From NCBI RefSeq assembly GCF_010093235.1, contig NZ_PDWP01000003.1, positions 1 through 64,000 on the forward strand: a DNA stretch of 64,000 nt, written 5' to 3'. The notes under the pieces were generated by a model. That model was not told the origin of the DNA. It searched no databases and saw nothing but the letters and a program-made list of their open reading frames with translations. The translations under genes and the position numbers were made by a program. Origin of the DNA: Pseudoxanthomonas suwonensis. Lineage in GTDB: Bacteria > Pseudomonadota > Gammaproteobacteria > Xanthomonadales > Xanthomonadaceae. Position 1 is the stretch's first letter. Each line of letters begins with the position of its first letter. Below are positions 11,297-20,012 of the stretch, piece by piece.

Positions 11297-13000
11297 CTAG
11301 CCGGGGGTGGCCACCAGGGAATGCGCCAGTTTGAGGGCGCGGTCGAAGTTCGAGGCCAGGTGCAGGCTGCCGTCCGAGCCGGCCAGCCCCATCTGCGCGA
11401 TGACCCGGTTCGGCTGCTCCTGCAGCCCGGAAACGACCAGCACGATGCCTTCGCGGCGGCAGCGTTCGGCCAGCTTGCGCAGGGCATGCACCCCGCTGGC
11501 ATCGATCACCGGCACCAGGCGCATGCGCAGGATCAACACCTTCGGCTTCTCGAAGAACTGGTCCAGCAGGCTGTCCAGGCGGTTGGACGCACCGAAGAAC
11601 AGCGGCCCGCCGATCTGGTACGCCTCCACCCCGGGCGGCAGGCGCTGGCGCTGCTGCTCGTCGCGGGCGAGGGCGCCGGCCTGGTCGAGGTCGTCGTCGG
11701 TCGTGCGCACGCCGGAGCGGATCTCCACCGCCTCGGCCATGCGGTACATGAAGACCAGCGCGGCCACGACCACGCCGGCCTCGATCGCCACGGTCAGGTC
11801 GAAGAACACCGTCAGCACGAAGGTCAGCAGCAGCACGATGCGGTCGCCCCACGGCGCCGACAGGGTGGTGCGGAAGTGCTCGTACTCACTCATGTTCCAG
11901 GCCACCACCAGCAGCACCGCGGCCAGCGCCGCCAATGGCACGTAGCGCATGAGCGGCGCCAGCAGCAGCATGAACAGCAGCAGGTAACCGGCGTGCAACA
12001 TGCCCGACACCGGGCTGCGCGCACCGGCGCGGACGTTGGTGGCGGTGCGGGCGAGGGCGCCGGTGGCCGGCAGTCCACCGAACAGCGCGGAGGCGGCGTT
12101 GGCCACGCCCTGCGCCACCAGCTCGCCGTTGGAGCGGTGGCGGCCGCCGGTCATGCCGTCGGCGACCACCGCCGACAGCAGCGATTCCACGCCGGCGAGG
12201 AAGGCGATGGTGAAGGCGCTGGGCAGCAGTTCGAAGGTGCGTTCGAACGGGATGTGCGGGAAGTCGAACGTCGGCAGTGCCGATGGCAGCTGGCCGAAGC
12301 GGCTGCCGATGGTGTCGGTGGGCAGGGCGAAGGCGGTGGTGGCGGCCGTGCACACCAGCAGTGCAATGAGGAAGCCCGGCCACTTCGGCTTCCAGTAGCG
12401 CAGGCCGACGATCACCCCCAGGCCGAGCGCGGTCATGGCGACGGTGGCCGGTTGGATGGTGGCGATGTGCCGGGCGTAGGCGGTCCAGCGCTCGACGAAT
12501 TCCGCCGGGAGCTCTGCCATCTGCAGGCCCAGCGCGTCCTTGACCTGCGAGGAGAAGATGCTCACCGCGATGCCGGCGGTGAAGCCGGTGATCACCGGCT
12601 GCGGCATGTACTTCATCAGCGTGCCCAGGCGCAGCAGGCCGGCGGCGATGAGCATCAGTCCGGCCAGCAGGGTGCACAGGACCAGCCCGCCGTAGCCGAA
12701 CTTCTGGATGACCACGAACACGACCGGGATGAAGGCCGCGGTGGGGCCTCCGATCTGCACCCGCGACCCGCCCAGGGCCGAGATCAGGAAGCCGGCGATG
12801 ATGGCCGTATGCAGGCCTTTCTCGGGCGTGGCGCCGGAGGCGATCGCCAGGGCCATGGCCAGCGGCAGGGCGACGATGGCCACGGTCAGGCCGGCGATGG
12901 CGTCGGCGCGCAGGTGAGCGAGGGTGTAGCCCTCGCGCAGGGTGGTCCACAGCTTGGGTTCGAACTGCTGCAGGTAGGCGTGCAGCCGGGTGGCGTCCAT
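11297..13000 (-). CDS. SulP/SLC26-family anion transporter with STAS domain
   Basis: A 567-residue inner-membrane permease of the SulP family, which moves sulfate, bicarbonate or dicarboxylates. The membrane region (about 25-410) carries the family signature near GGSRVQIGGPTAAFIPV and about 12 hydrophobic spans; a cytoplasmic STAS domain follows (about 440-560, PVIDASGVHALRKL). Substrate cannot be told from sequence. The ATG overlaps the stop of the upstream DUF1275 gene (TAATG), so it is coupled as the third gene of XRE-DUF1275-SulP. Confidence 0.88.
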   Translation of the reverse strand: MDATRLHAYLQQFEPKLWTTLREGYTLAHLRADAIAGLTVAIVALPLAMALAIASGATPEKGLHTAIIAGFLISALGGSRVQIGGPTAAFIPVVFVVIQKFGYGGLVLCTLLAGLMLIAAGLLRLGTLMKYMPQPVITGFTAGIAVSIFSSQVKDALGLQMAELPAEFVERWTAYARHIATIQPATVAMTALGLGVIVGLRYWKPKWPGFLIALLVCTAATTAFALPTDTIGSRFGQLPSALPTFDFPHIPFERTFELLPSAFTIAFLAGVESLLSAVVADGMTGGRHRSNGELVAQGVANAASALFGGLPATGALARTATNVRAGARSPVSGMLHAGYLLLFMLLLAPLMRYVPLAALAAVLLVVAWNMSEYEHFRTTLSAPWGDRIVLLLTFVLTVFFDLTVAIEAGVVVAALVFMYRMAEAVEIRSGVRTTDDDLDQAGALARDEQQRQRLPPGVEAYQIGGPLFFGASNRLDSLLDQFFEKPKVLILRMRLVPVIDASGVHALRKLAERCRREGIVLVVSGLQEQPNRVIAQMGLAGSDGSLHLASNFDRALKLAHSLVATPG

Positions 13001-13731
13001 TACCCCTCCCGTCGATGTTCCCGTTCCGGGGCGCCGCTGTCGTCGGGCAGGTTGCCTGGCAGTCGCAGCAGGCGCAATGCATGGTGCTTGTAGATGACGT
13101 AGCCGATGCCGGTGGCGCCGGTCAGTGCCGCCGGGATCGCCAATGCGTAGTAGCCGAAGGCGCGGAAGGTCCAGGTGCCGAGGATGCCACCGCACAGGAA
13201 GCCGCTGATGATCAGGCCGCTGAGGGCCAGGCGCCGCATCGGCATCGGCAGCCCGCGCAGCAGGTGGCCCAGGCCGATGCCAAGGTCGGTGAACATGCCC
13301 GACAGGTGGGTGGTCCGCACCACCGCGCCGCTGTAGGTGGTGACCATCGCGTTCTGCAGGCCGCAGGCCATCGCCGCGAGCAGGGCGCCATTGAGCTGCT
13401 GGCGCTGGAACAGCGGGATGGCCGCCAGCAGCAGCGCCGCCTCCAGCGCCAGGGCCACGCCATAGCGCCGACCCAGGCGCAGCGTGCTGTCCTGGATGAT
13501 GAGGCCGCTGAGCACCGCGCCCAGGCTGAAGGCGATGAGCACCGCCCACAGGTGGCGCACGCTGCGCCAGTTGCCGTCGGCCAGGGCCGTGCCCAACTGG
13601 GTGGTGGTGCCGGTGACGTGGCTGACCGCCATGTGCTCGAAGCCCAGGAAGCCCACCGCGTTCACCATGCCGGCGATACCGGCGAGGGAGATCGCGCCGA
13701 CCCAGACCCAGCGTGGCAGTCGCGTGTTCAT
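13000..13731 (-). CDS. DUF1275 (YoaK-like) membrane protein
   Basis: A 243-residue polytopic membrane protein of the DUF1275/YoaK family (about six hydrophobic helices; GFLGFEHMAVSHVTGTTTQLG near 28-48 and the GLQNAMVTTYSGAVVRTTHLSG-type segment near 120-140 are family hallmarks). Function is unknown. It is flanked by an XRE regulator 25 bp upstream and a SulP transporter whose start overlaps its stop. The tight packing suggests a joint small-anion or membrane-stress role, which is inference only. Confidence 0.85.
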   Translation of the reverse strand: MNTRLPRWVWVGAISLAGIAGMVNAVGFLGFEHMAVSHVTGTTTQLGTALADGNWRSVRHLWAVLIAFSLGAVLSGLIIQDSTLRLGRRYGVALALEAALLLAAIPLFQRQQLNGALLAAMACGLQNAMVTTYSGAVVRTTHLSGMFTDLGIGLGHLLRGLPMPMRRLALSGLIISGFLCGGILGTWTFRAFGYYALAIPAALTGATGIGYVIYKHHALRLLRLPGNLPDDSGAPEREHRREG

Positions 13732-13756
13732 GCGTTGCGGCGCGGCTCCCGGCGCA

Positions 13757-14008
13757 TCAGGCGGGGTCCTTCAGGCGCACGCCGCGGCCGCGGCCGTGGC
13801 TGGGCTGGTCTTCGCCGATCAGCTCGACCCCGGCGGCGCTGAGTGCGCCGACGACCTTGGTGAGCGTGTCGACCACGCCGCGCACGGTGCCTTCGCTGGC
13901 CTCCATGCGCTGGATGGTGGGCAGGGAGACGCCGGCCAGCTCGGCCAGGCGGCGCTGGTCGATGCCAAGCAGGGCGCGGGCGGCCCGCATCTGGGCGGCA
14001 GTGATCAT
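13757..14008 (-). CDS. XRE-family HTH regulator
   Basis: An 83-residue Cro/CI-type regulator. The HTH is RRLAELAGVSLPTIQRMEAS (about 19-38); the tail is short and basic. It is the first gene of the XRE-DUF1275-SulP operon and probably controls it. A TGATG-N7-CATCA dyad lies 55-71 bp upstream of its start and is a candidate operator. Confidence 0.88.
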   Translation of the reverse strand: MITAAQMRAARALLGIDQRRLAELAGVSLPTIQRMEASEGTVRGVVDTLTKVVGALSAAGVELIGEDQPSHGRGRGVRLKDPA

Positions 14009-14062
14009 GGCCTGGATTGTCCTGCGTCATCCATGCCTGTTCAAGCCGGAGCCTTGCCAAGT

Positions 14063-14079
14063 GATGTTTCAAGCATCAT
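14063..14079. promoter_or_regulatory. Candidate operator of the XRE-DUF1275-SulP operon
   Basis: A 17-bp dyad, TGATG-TTTCAAG-CATCA, lies in the promoter-proximal interval 55 bp upstream of the XRE start. Short half-sites with a 7-bp spacer suit a dimeric Cro/CI-type regulator. Autoregulation is inferred from position only. Confidence 0.35.
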
Positions 14080-14248
14080 CTGGCGGCCCGGTTCGGGTGC
14101 GAGCCGTGGTCGGTGCCGGGTTGCCGGCCCGCAGCCCGGCCCCTGGTCCGCGGGCCGTCCGCCACCGTGGCACGCGGGCGTTTGAGGGCATGTGCGCCGG
14201 TGTGCGCAAACATGCCGTCCCCCGACGGGAGGGTCGGGGAGGCTGCGG

Positions 14249-15649
14249 TCAAAGCACCTCGGAAGCGAAATCCGCCAGGCGCGAGCGTTCGCCGCGGCGC
14301 AGGGTGATGTGGGCGCTGTGCGGCCAGTTCTTGAAGCGGTCCACCGCGTAGGTCAGGCCCGAGGTGGTCTCGGTCAGGTACGGGGTGTCGATCTGCTCCA
14401 CGTTGCCCAGGCAGACGATCTTGGTGCCGGGGCCGGCGCGGGTGATCAGGGTCTTCATCTGCTTGGGCGTGAGGTTCTGCGCCTCGTCCAGGATCAGGTA
14501 GCGCGAGAGGAAGGTGCGGCCGCGCATGAAGTTCATCGAGCGGATCTTGATCCGCGAGGCGAGCAGGTCGTTGGTCGCGGCCCGGCCCCAGGCGCCGCCT
14601 TCCTGGTTGTGGGTCAGCACTTCCAGGTTGTCGGTCAGCGCGCCCATCCACGGGGTCATCTTCTCCTCCTCGGTGCCAGGCAGGAAGCCGATGTCCTCGC
14701 CGACGCTGACCGTGGCGCGGGTCATGATGATCTCGCGGTAGCGCTGCTGGTCCATGGTCTGCGCCAGGCCCGCGGCCAGCGCCAGCAGGGTCTTGCCGGT
14801 GCCGGCGGTGCCGAGCAGGGTGACGAAGTCGATCTCCGGGTCCATCAGCGCGTTGAGCGCGAAGTTCTGCTCGCGGTTGCGCGCGGTGATGCCCCAGACC
14901 GCATGCTGGCCATGGCGGAAGTCGTCGACGATGGTGAGCACGGCGCGTCCGTCCTCGACCCTGGCCACGCGCAGCTCGACCTCGTCCTCGCCCGGCAGGT
15001 ACAGGAACTGGTTGGGATACCAGTCCTCGTCCTCGCGCAGCTGCACTTCGTAGCTGGTGCGGCCGCGGTCGGACCAGGAGCGCAGGTCGGCCGAATGCCG
15101 CTTCCAGAAGTCCTCCGGCAGCTCGGTGGCGCCGGTGAACAGCAGGCTGAAGTCGTCCAGCGCGCGGTCGTTCTCGTAGTCCTCGGACACGATCCCGGCG
15201 ATGGCCGCCTTGATCCGCAGGTTGATGTCCTTGGACACGAACACCACCGCGACTTCCGGCGGCGTGACTTCCTTCAGCGCCAGGATCGCGCCGAGGATGG
15301 CGTTGTCCGGGATCACCGCGCCGAAGCTCTTGCCCGCCTCGAAGTGGCTGGTCTGGAAGCGCAGCAGGCCGGCCGCGTGGCGGCCGCGCAGCTGCAGGCC
15401 GTTGGGCTGGCTCAGCGGCACGCCCCCGTCCAGCCGCTCCAGCCCGGCGCTTTCCACCAGGTCATTGAGGAATCGGCTGACCTGGCGCGCGTTGCGGCTG
15501 GCCTCCGACGTGCCCTTCTTGGCGTTGTCCAGCTCCTCGATGACCTGCATCGGCAGGTAGATGTCGTGCTCCTCGAACTTGAACAGCGCGGTGGGATCGT
15601 GCATCAGCACGTTGGTATCCAGCACGTAGATGCGCTTGCCTCGGGTCAT
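14249..15649 (-). CDS. PIN-domain/PhoH-like ATPase (PhoH2 type)
   Basis: A 466-residue fusion of an N-terminal PIN-like RNase domain (YVLDTNVLMHDP near residue 10; about 1-150) and a C-terminal PhoH-family P-loop ATPase (Walker A GTAGTGKTLLAL near 280; Walker B YLILDEAQNLTP). PhoH2 proteins of mycobacteria with this arrangement are RNA helicase/RNases; an equivalent role here is inferred from the family. It is transcribed alone, 133 bp downstream of the peroxiredoxin gene. Confidence 0.9.
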   Translation of the reverse strand: MTRGKRIYVLDTNVLMHDPTALFKFEEHDIYLPMQVIEELDNAKKGTSEASRNARQVSRFLNDLVESAGLERLDGGVPLSQPNGLQLRGRHAAGLLRFQTSHFEAGKSFGAVIPDNAILGAILALKEVTPPEVAVVFVSKDINLRIKAAIAGIVSEDYENDRALDDFSLLFTGATELPEDFWKRHSADLRSWSDRGRTSYEVQLREDEDWYPNQFLYLPGEDEVELRVARVEDGRAVLTIVDDFRHGQHAVWGITARNREQNFALNALMDPEIDFVTLLGTAGTGKTLLALAAGLAQTMDQQRYREIIMTRATVSVGEDIGFLPGTEEEKMTPWMGALTDNLEVLTHNQEGGAWGRAATNDLLASRIKIRSMNFMRGRTFLSRYLILDEAQNLTPKQMKTLITRAGPGTKIVCLGNVEQIDTPYLTETTSGLTYAVDRFKNWPHSAHITLRRGERSRLADFASEVL

Positions 15650-15782
15650 CGTGGCTTCCTGGTGGGCGAGGGAACGGAACGGACGAGGACGGCATGGGCG
15701 CCGGGGCGGCCGGATGCCGGACAGGGGCGAGCCGTCGCGGCCTGCGGGGCAGGGCGACGGACCGCATGGAGGGATGGGTGGC

Positions 15783-16259
15783 TCACTTGCCGGTTTCGGC
15801 CTTCAGTGCGTCCAGCACCGCCTGGGCGTGGCCGGGGACCTTGACCCCGCGCCACTCCTGGACGATGCGGTGGTCGGGCGAGATGAGGAAGGTGCTGCGG
15901 ACGACGCCCAGCACCTTGCGCCCGTACATGTTCTTCTCGTGGATCACGTCGAAGGCGCGGCACAGGGCCTCGTCGCCGTCGCTGACCAGCGGGAACTGGA
16001 AGCCCTGCTTCGCGCAGAAGTTGTCGTGCGAGTTAACCGAGTCGCGCGACACGCCCAGCACGTCCGCGCCCAGCTCCTGGAACTGTGGCAGCAGGGCGTT
16101 GAAGTCCAGGCCTTCGGTGGTGCAGCCGGGCGTGCTGTCCTTCGGGTAGAAGTACAGCACCAGCCAGCGGCTGGCGAAATCGGCGAGGGTGGCGCTGCGT
16201 CCGCCGGACAGGGCCAGCGGGAGCTTGAGGGTGGCGCGGTCGAGCTTGGCGGGTTTCAT
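15783..16259 (-). CDS. bcp: Peroxiredoxin PrxQ/BCP type
   Basis: A 158-residue thiol peroxidase that reduces hydroperoxides. The peroxidatic Cys46 lies in DSTPGCTTEG. The position five residues later, where E. coli BCP has its resolving Cys, is not Cys; instead Cys82 (NFCAKQG) is spaced 36 residues from Cys46. That matches the Cys48-Cys84 pair described for Xanthomonas campestris PrxQ, so an atypical 2-Cys mechanism is likely. The start at 16259 excludes a longer frame overlapping gcvR. gcvR is 17 bp upstream, so the two are probably cotranscribed. Confidence 0.92.
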   Translation of the reverse strand: MKPAKLDRATLKLPLALSGGRSATLADFASRWLVLYFYPKDSTPGCTTEGLDFNALLPQFQELGADVLGVSRDSVNSHDNFCAKQGFQFPLVSDGDEALCRAFDVIHEKNMYGRKVLGVVRSTFLISPDHRIVQEWRGVKVPGHAQAVLDALKAETGK

Positions 16260-16276
16260 CGTGCCTGTTCGTGGCC

Positions 16277-16837
16277 TCAGAACTTCATCGGGTCCATGAT
16301 GGCGTCGAGGTTCAGGTGGTCGCAGAACTCGAGGAAATCGTCGCGCAGGGCGGCGATGTGCATGTTCGCGGGCACGCCGATGGTCACCTGGGCGGAGAAC
16401 ATCTCCGCGCCGGTCTGCATGGCGCGGTAGCGGGTGCTCTGCAGGTTCTCGATGGTGATGCCCTGGCGGTCGAAGAAGTCCGCCAGCTGGAACAGGATGC
16501 CGGGCTTGTCGGCGGCGACCACTTCCACGATGTAGGGCAGCAGGTTGGACTGCACCTGCTTGGCGGCGGTGCGGTACCAGTTGAGCTTGAGCCCTTCCTC
16601 GCGCTCCAGCCGGCCGAGCATCGCCTCCAGCTTGGCCACCGCGTCCCACGAGCCTACCGCCAGTGCCGTCATCGAAACGTCGCGCCCGACGGTGGACAGC
16701 CGTGCATCGACCAGGTTGCAGCCGCTATCGGCGATCCGCCGCGTCACGGACAGCAGCGGCGACTCCGGATGCGTCGTATAGGCGTTGATCAGGAGGTGGT
16801 TTTCGTTCGGCGAAGGCCGTTGAGGGGTGTCGGTCAA
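16277..16837 (-). CDS. gcvR: GcvR-like ACT-domain regulator
   Basis: A 186-residue protein with two ACT-like domains (about 10-85 and 95-180; the second has VVAADKPGILFQLADFFDRQG) that resembles the glycine-cleavage repressor GcvR, which binds glycine and antagonises GcvA. No DNA-binding domain is present, as in GcvR. GcvR-bcp adjacency is common in gammaproteobacteria. It is divergent from dapA. Confidence 0.85.
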   Translation of the reverse strand: MTDTPQRPSPNENHLLINAYTTHPESPLLSVTRRIADSGCNLVDARLSTVGRDVSMTALAVGSWDAVAKLEAMLGRLEREEGLKLNWYRTAAKQVQSNLLPYIVEVVAADKPGILFQLADFFDRQGITIENLQSTRYRAMQTGAEMFSAQVTIGVPANMHIAALRDDFLEFCDHLNLDAIMDPMKF

Positions 16838-16998
16838 GGAGGCTTCCGCGGGTCTTCTGCATGCTGGAAAGGCGCGTCCGGCGGGCGCGCCACCGGGGCA
16901 GCATACTTGCCCGTGCTTTCGCGCCGCAAGTATGATCGGGCCTCCTTCAGGCGGCCCGCGACGTGTGTTCGCGCCGCAGAATCCAGAGCGAAAACGGC

Positions 16999-17907
16999 TT
17001 GCACCCCACCGGCCTGATCACCGCGCTTGCCACCCCCTTCGACGGCGGCGGCGCAATCGACCTCGACGCCTGGCGCCGGCTGCTGCAGTGGCAGCTGGAA
17101 GCGGGCGCGCAGGGGCTCGTCGTCGCCGGTTCCACCGGCGAAGCCTCGATGCTCGACGACAGCGAGTACGACACCCTGCTGCGCGTGGCGGTGGAAACGG
17201 TCGCCGGCCGGGTGGACGTGATCGCCGGCACAGGCCTGTCCGGCACCGCCGCGACCATTGCCCGGACCCGGCGCGCCGCCGCCGCCGGCGTCGATGCGGC
17301 GCTGGTCGTCACGCCGCCCTACGTGCGCGCCACCCAGGCCGGCCTGCTGGCGCATTACCGCGCCGTGGCCGCCCAGGGCGGGCTGCCGGTCATCCTCTAC
17401 AACGTGCCCGGACGCACCGCCTGCGACCTGCTGCCGGAGACGGTGGCGGAACTGGCCGCGCACGAGGACATCGTCGCGATCAAGGAGGCGGTGGCCGATC
17501 CGGCCCGCATCCAGGCCCTGGTGGCGCTGTCGGGCCCGCGTTTCACCGTGCTCAGCGGCGACGACGGCACGGCCGCGCGCTCGATGCTGGATGGCGCGCA
17601 TGGCCTGGTTTCGGTCGGTTCCAACATCGCGCCGGCGGCCTACCGCAGGCTTTGCGACCTGGCCCGGGCCGGCAATGCCGCCGCGGCGATGGAATGGGAC
17701 GCCCGCCTGGCGCCGCTGCACGCCTACTGCGGCGTGGAGCCCAACCCGATCCCGGTCAAGGCGCTGCTGCAGGCGGCCGGCTACGGCGCGGGGCTGCGGC
17801 TGCCGCTGACGCCGCTGTCTGAACCGCACCATGCCGAAGCCGCGCGCATGTCCGCGCTGGCGGCCGAACTCGAAGCACACTGCCGCGGCGAAACGCTCGC
17901 GGCCTGA
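16999..17907 (+). CDS. dapA: 4-hydroxy-tetrahydrodipicolinate synthase
   Basis: DapA condenses pyruvate and aspartate semialdehyde in lysine/diaminopimelate synthesis. Family features are [12 protein letters not shown] at the N-terminus, [12 protein letters not shown] (GxTGE pyruvate-binding loop), the catalytic Tyr in [11 protein letters not shown], and the Schiff-base Lys in IVAIKEA. I prefer the TTG at 16999 (302 residues, starting just before [13 protein letters not shown]) because homologues start here; an in-frame GTG at 16963 would add 12 residues with no better ribosome-binding site. A BamC-like lipoprotein gene follows after 28 bp, a conserved pairing. Confidence 0.92.
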   Translation: MHPTGLITALATPFDGGGAIDLDAWRRLLQWQLEAGAQGLVVAGSTGEASMLDDSEYDTLLRVAVETVAGRVDVIAGTGLSGTAATIARTRRAAAAGVDAALVVTPPYVRATQAGLLAHYRAVAAQGGLPVILYNVPGRTACDLLPETVAELAAHEDIVAIKEAVADPARIQALVALSGPRFTVLSGDDGTAARSMLDGAHGLVSVGSNIAPAAYRRLCDLARAGNAAAAMEWDARLAPLHAYCGVEPNPIPVKALLQAAGYGAGLRLPLTPLSEPHHAEAARMSALAAELEAHCRGETLAA

Positions 17908-17935
17908 TCAGACACCTATCCGGAGAGCACTGCCG

Positions 17936-18448
17936 ATGTCCCGTTCCTCACGTGTTGTGCGCATTTCCTCGGCCTTGCTGCTGGGCTTCACCGTGGTCGC
18001 GGCGCTGGGCGGCTGCAAGGCCTTCCGCAAGGGGCCGCGCGGCGACTACGCGCTGAGCCAGGAACAGCGTCCGCTGGAAGTCCCGCCGGACCTGACCCTG
18101 CCGGACACCTCCGGCGCGATGGCGGTGCCGTCGGTTTCCGGCGGCCGCGCGCCGCTGGCGGCCGCACCGGCGGACTCGCAGAGCGGGTTCACCGTGCCGG
18201 GGCAGCGCGACCAGGTGTTCGAGCGCGTCGGCACCGAGCTGGAGGCGATCGAGGGCCTGACCATTGCCAGCCGCGCGCAGCTGCTTGGTACCTATGACGT
18301 GGCCTACCGGGACGAGAGCTTCCTGGTGCGCGTGGCCGCGGTGCAGGGCGGCGTCTACGTGTCCGCCGTGGATCCGCGCGGCGTGGCCGCGACCGGCCCG
18401 GCCGCGGTCCAGGTCATCGCCTCGCTGCAGGCCGCGCTGGCCCGCTGA
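17936..18448 (+). CDS. bamC: BamC/NlpB-like outer-membrane lipoprotein
   Basis: A 170-residue lipoprotein with a short basic start, hydrophobic core and lipobox LGGC near residue 27. The post-Cys region contains a proline-rich stretch (PLEVPPDLTLPD), typical of BamC, whose unstructured N-terminus contacts BamD. Only one compact C-terminal domain follows, shorter than E. coli BamC (344 residues). Its place immediately after dapA is the classical dapA-bamC order. Function in the BAM complex is inferred from synteny and N-terminal features. Confidence 0.75.
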   Translation: MSRSSRVVRISSALLLGFTVVAALGGCKAFRKGPRGDYALSQEQRPLEVPPDLTLPDTSGAMAVPSVSGGRAPLAAAPADSQSGFTVPGQRDQVFERVGTELEAIEGLTIASRAQLLGTYDVAYRDESFLVRVAAVQGGVYVSAVDPRGVAATGPAAVQVIASLQAALAR

Positions 18449-18716
18449 GGCCGCCATCCGGGGTGGCGCGCCGTCCGTGCGCGCCATGTCCCGGCCGGGC
18501 CGCTGGACCGCAAGTCGCGTCCATGCCTGGCCTCCGTCCCGCAGGGCCGGATCCGTTGCTTCTTCCGTAGTGTCGCGCCGGCAGCATGCGCGCCGCATGC
18601 GCCGTCGGGCGGGCATCAGGCCACGCCCCGGGCGCGCGGGCGCATGCCCGGCGCGGGCATGGCCTGGATCGATCGGTGCAGGGCTCCGCCGTGCCGGCGG
18701 GGCGGTGGAAGCGCGC

Positions 18717-19040
18717 TCAGCGCTCGAGGAACTTCAGCTTGTCCGGCTTGCCGTCCCACTCGGCGGCATCGGCCATCGGTTCCTTGCGCACGGTGATCAC
18801 CGGCCAGGCCCTGGACAGCTCGGCGTTGAGCGCGACGAAGCCCTCCTGGCCGGCGGGGACGTCGTCCTCGGGGTAGATCGCATTGGCCGGGCACTCGGGC
18901 TCGCAGAGGGTGCAGTCGATGCACTCGTCCGGATCGATCACCAGGAAGTTCGGGCCTTCGTGGAAACAGTCCACCGGGCACACCTCGACGCAGTCGGTGT
19001 ACTTGCACTTGATGCAGTTCTCGGTGACGACGAAAGGCAT
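18717..19040 (-). CDS. fdxA: 7Fe ferredoxin FdxA
   Basis: A 107-residue ferredoxin of the Azotobacter FdI type binding a [3Fe-4S] and a [4Fe-4S] cluster. Cys motifs are [20 protein letters not shown] (8-27) and [12 protein letters not shown] (about 40-51), followed by the long C-terminal extension typical of FdxA. It carries electrons in the cytoplasm; its partner is unknown. It lies 72 bp downstream of dgoK on the same strand. Confidence 0.93.
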   Translation of the reverse strand: MPFVVTENCIKCKYTDCVEVCPVDCFHEGPNFLVIDPDECIDCTLCEPECPANAIYPEDDVPAGQEGFVALNAELSRAWPVITVRKEPMADAAEWDGKPDKLKFLER

Positions 19041-19112
19041 GGAGGTGGACCAGTGGAAGCTGCGGGAAACGCGCCATTCTAATCCAGCAGCGGTTGGCGC
19101 GTCGCCCCGGCG

Positions 19113-20012
19113 TCAGCCGAATCGTGCCCGGGCCAGGCGATACAGTCCGGCGGCGGCCAGGTCCTCGCGATGGCGCAGCGCGATCCTGCCGTGCGCGGAG
19201 AGCGCCCGGGCGTAGCGGTCCAGCAGGGCGTCGCTGCCGACCAGGTGCACGGGACGGTCGCCCGCCCTCGCCAGCGCCGGCTGCAGCTCATGGCCGACCA
19301 GCAGGCCGGACAGGTAGGAAGGCAGGGCAGCGCCATCGAAGCGTCCGAACAGGGCGGCGGTGCGCACGCCGAACACGTCGTGCAGCAGGCCGGCGCCGGC
19401 GCGTGCCTGCGCCAGGCCGGCGTCGAAGGCCGCCGGATCCAGCGCCGGTTCGGCCTGCGGCATGCCGCGCGCCAGGATGCTGTGGCCGCGCAGCAGGCCG
19501 TAGATCTCGCCGGTCATGGCGGTGGGGATGGCGGTGATCACGCCGTCCTCCACCCGCACCCACTTGCTGTGGGTGCCGGGCAGGCAGGCGACGTGGACGC
19601 CGGGCACCAGCTGCTCCAGCAGGCCGACGACCTGGGTTTCCTCGCCGCGCATCACGTCGGCGGCGGCGTCGCGGAGGTCGCACATGCCCGGCGCGCACCA
19701 CAGGCTGCGGCCTGCCAGCGCGCGCACGTGGCTGGCCTGCGCGGTCAGTTCGACCATCCCCGCGGCCAGTGCCTCGACGCCGGCGGGGCAGGGCCCGTAG
19801 GGCGCTTCGACCCAGCCGCCGCGCGCGCCGACCATGCCGCACATCACCACCAGTCGATCGTCCCAGTCGCCGATCACCGCGGCCAGGGTCTCCGCGTAGC
19901 GACCCTCGCACGCCAGCGCCCCGACCTCGCCGCAGCGCCGTTCGACCACCTGGCCGCCGTCATCGAGGCGATACGCGCGCAGGTTGCTCCCGCCCCAGTC
20001 GACCGCGATCAA
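19113..20012 (-). CDS. dgoK: 2-dehydro-3-deoxygalactonokinase
   Basis: DgoK phosphorylates 2-keto-3-deoxygalactonate to the 6-phosphate in D-galactonate breakdown. The 299-residue protein has the family N-terminal IAVDWGGSNLRAYRL phosphate-binding segment, GMVGARGGWVEAPY, the CLPGTHSKWV motif and GEIYGLLRGHSIL. The start is TTG, sharing TTGA with the stop of the upstream lactonase gene (4-base overlap at 20009-20012). This is the last gene of the dgoA-dgoD-lactonase-dgoK operon. Confidence 0.92.
   Translation of the reverse strand: MIAVDWGGSNLRAYRLDDGGQVVERRCGEVGALACEGRYAETLAAVIGDWDDRLVVMCGMVGARGGWVEAPYGPCPAGVEALAAGMVELTAQASHVRALAGRSLWCAPGMCDLRDAAADVMRGEETQVVGLLEQLVPGVHVACLPGTHSKWVRVEDGVITAIPTAMTGEIYGLLRGHSILARGMPQAEPALDPAAFDAGLAQARAGAGLLHDVFGVRTAALFGRFDGAALPSYLSGLLVGHELQPALARAGDRPVHLVGSDALLDRYARALSAHGRIALRHREDLAAAGLYRLARARFG

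Noticed and set aside
11262-11852. N-terminal extension of ThiD giving 466 residues
   Set aside because: The extra frame lies inside the SulP gene; ThiD proteins start at the MQTPSVISALTIAG position.
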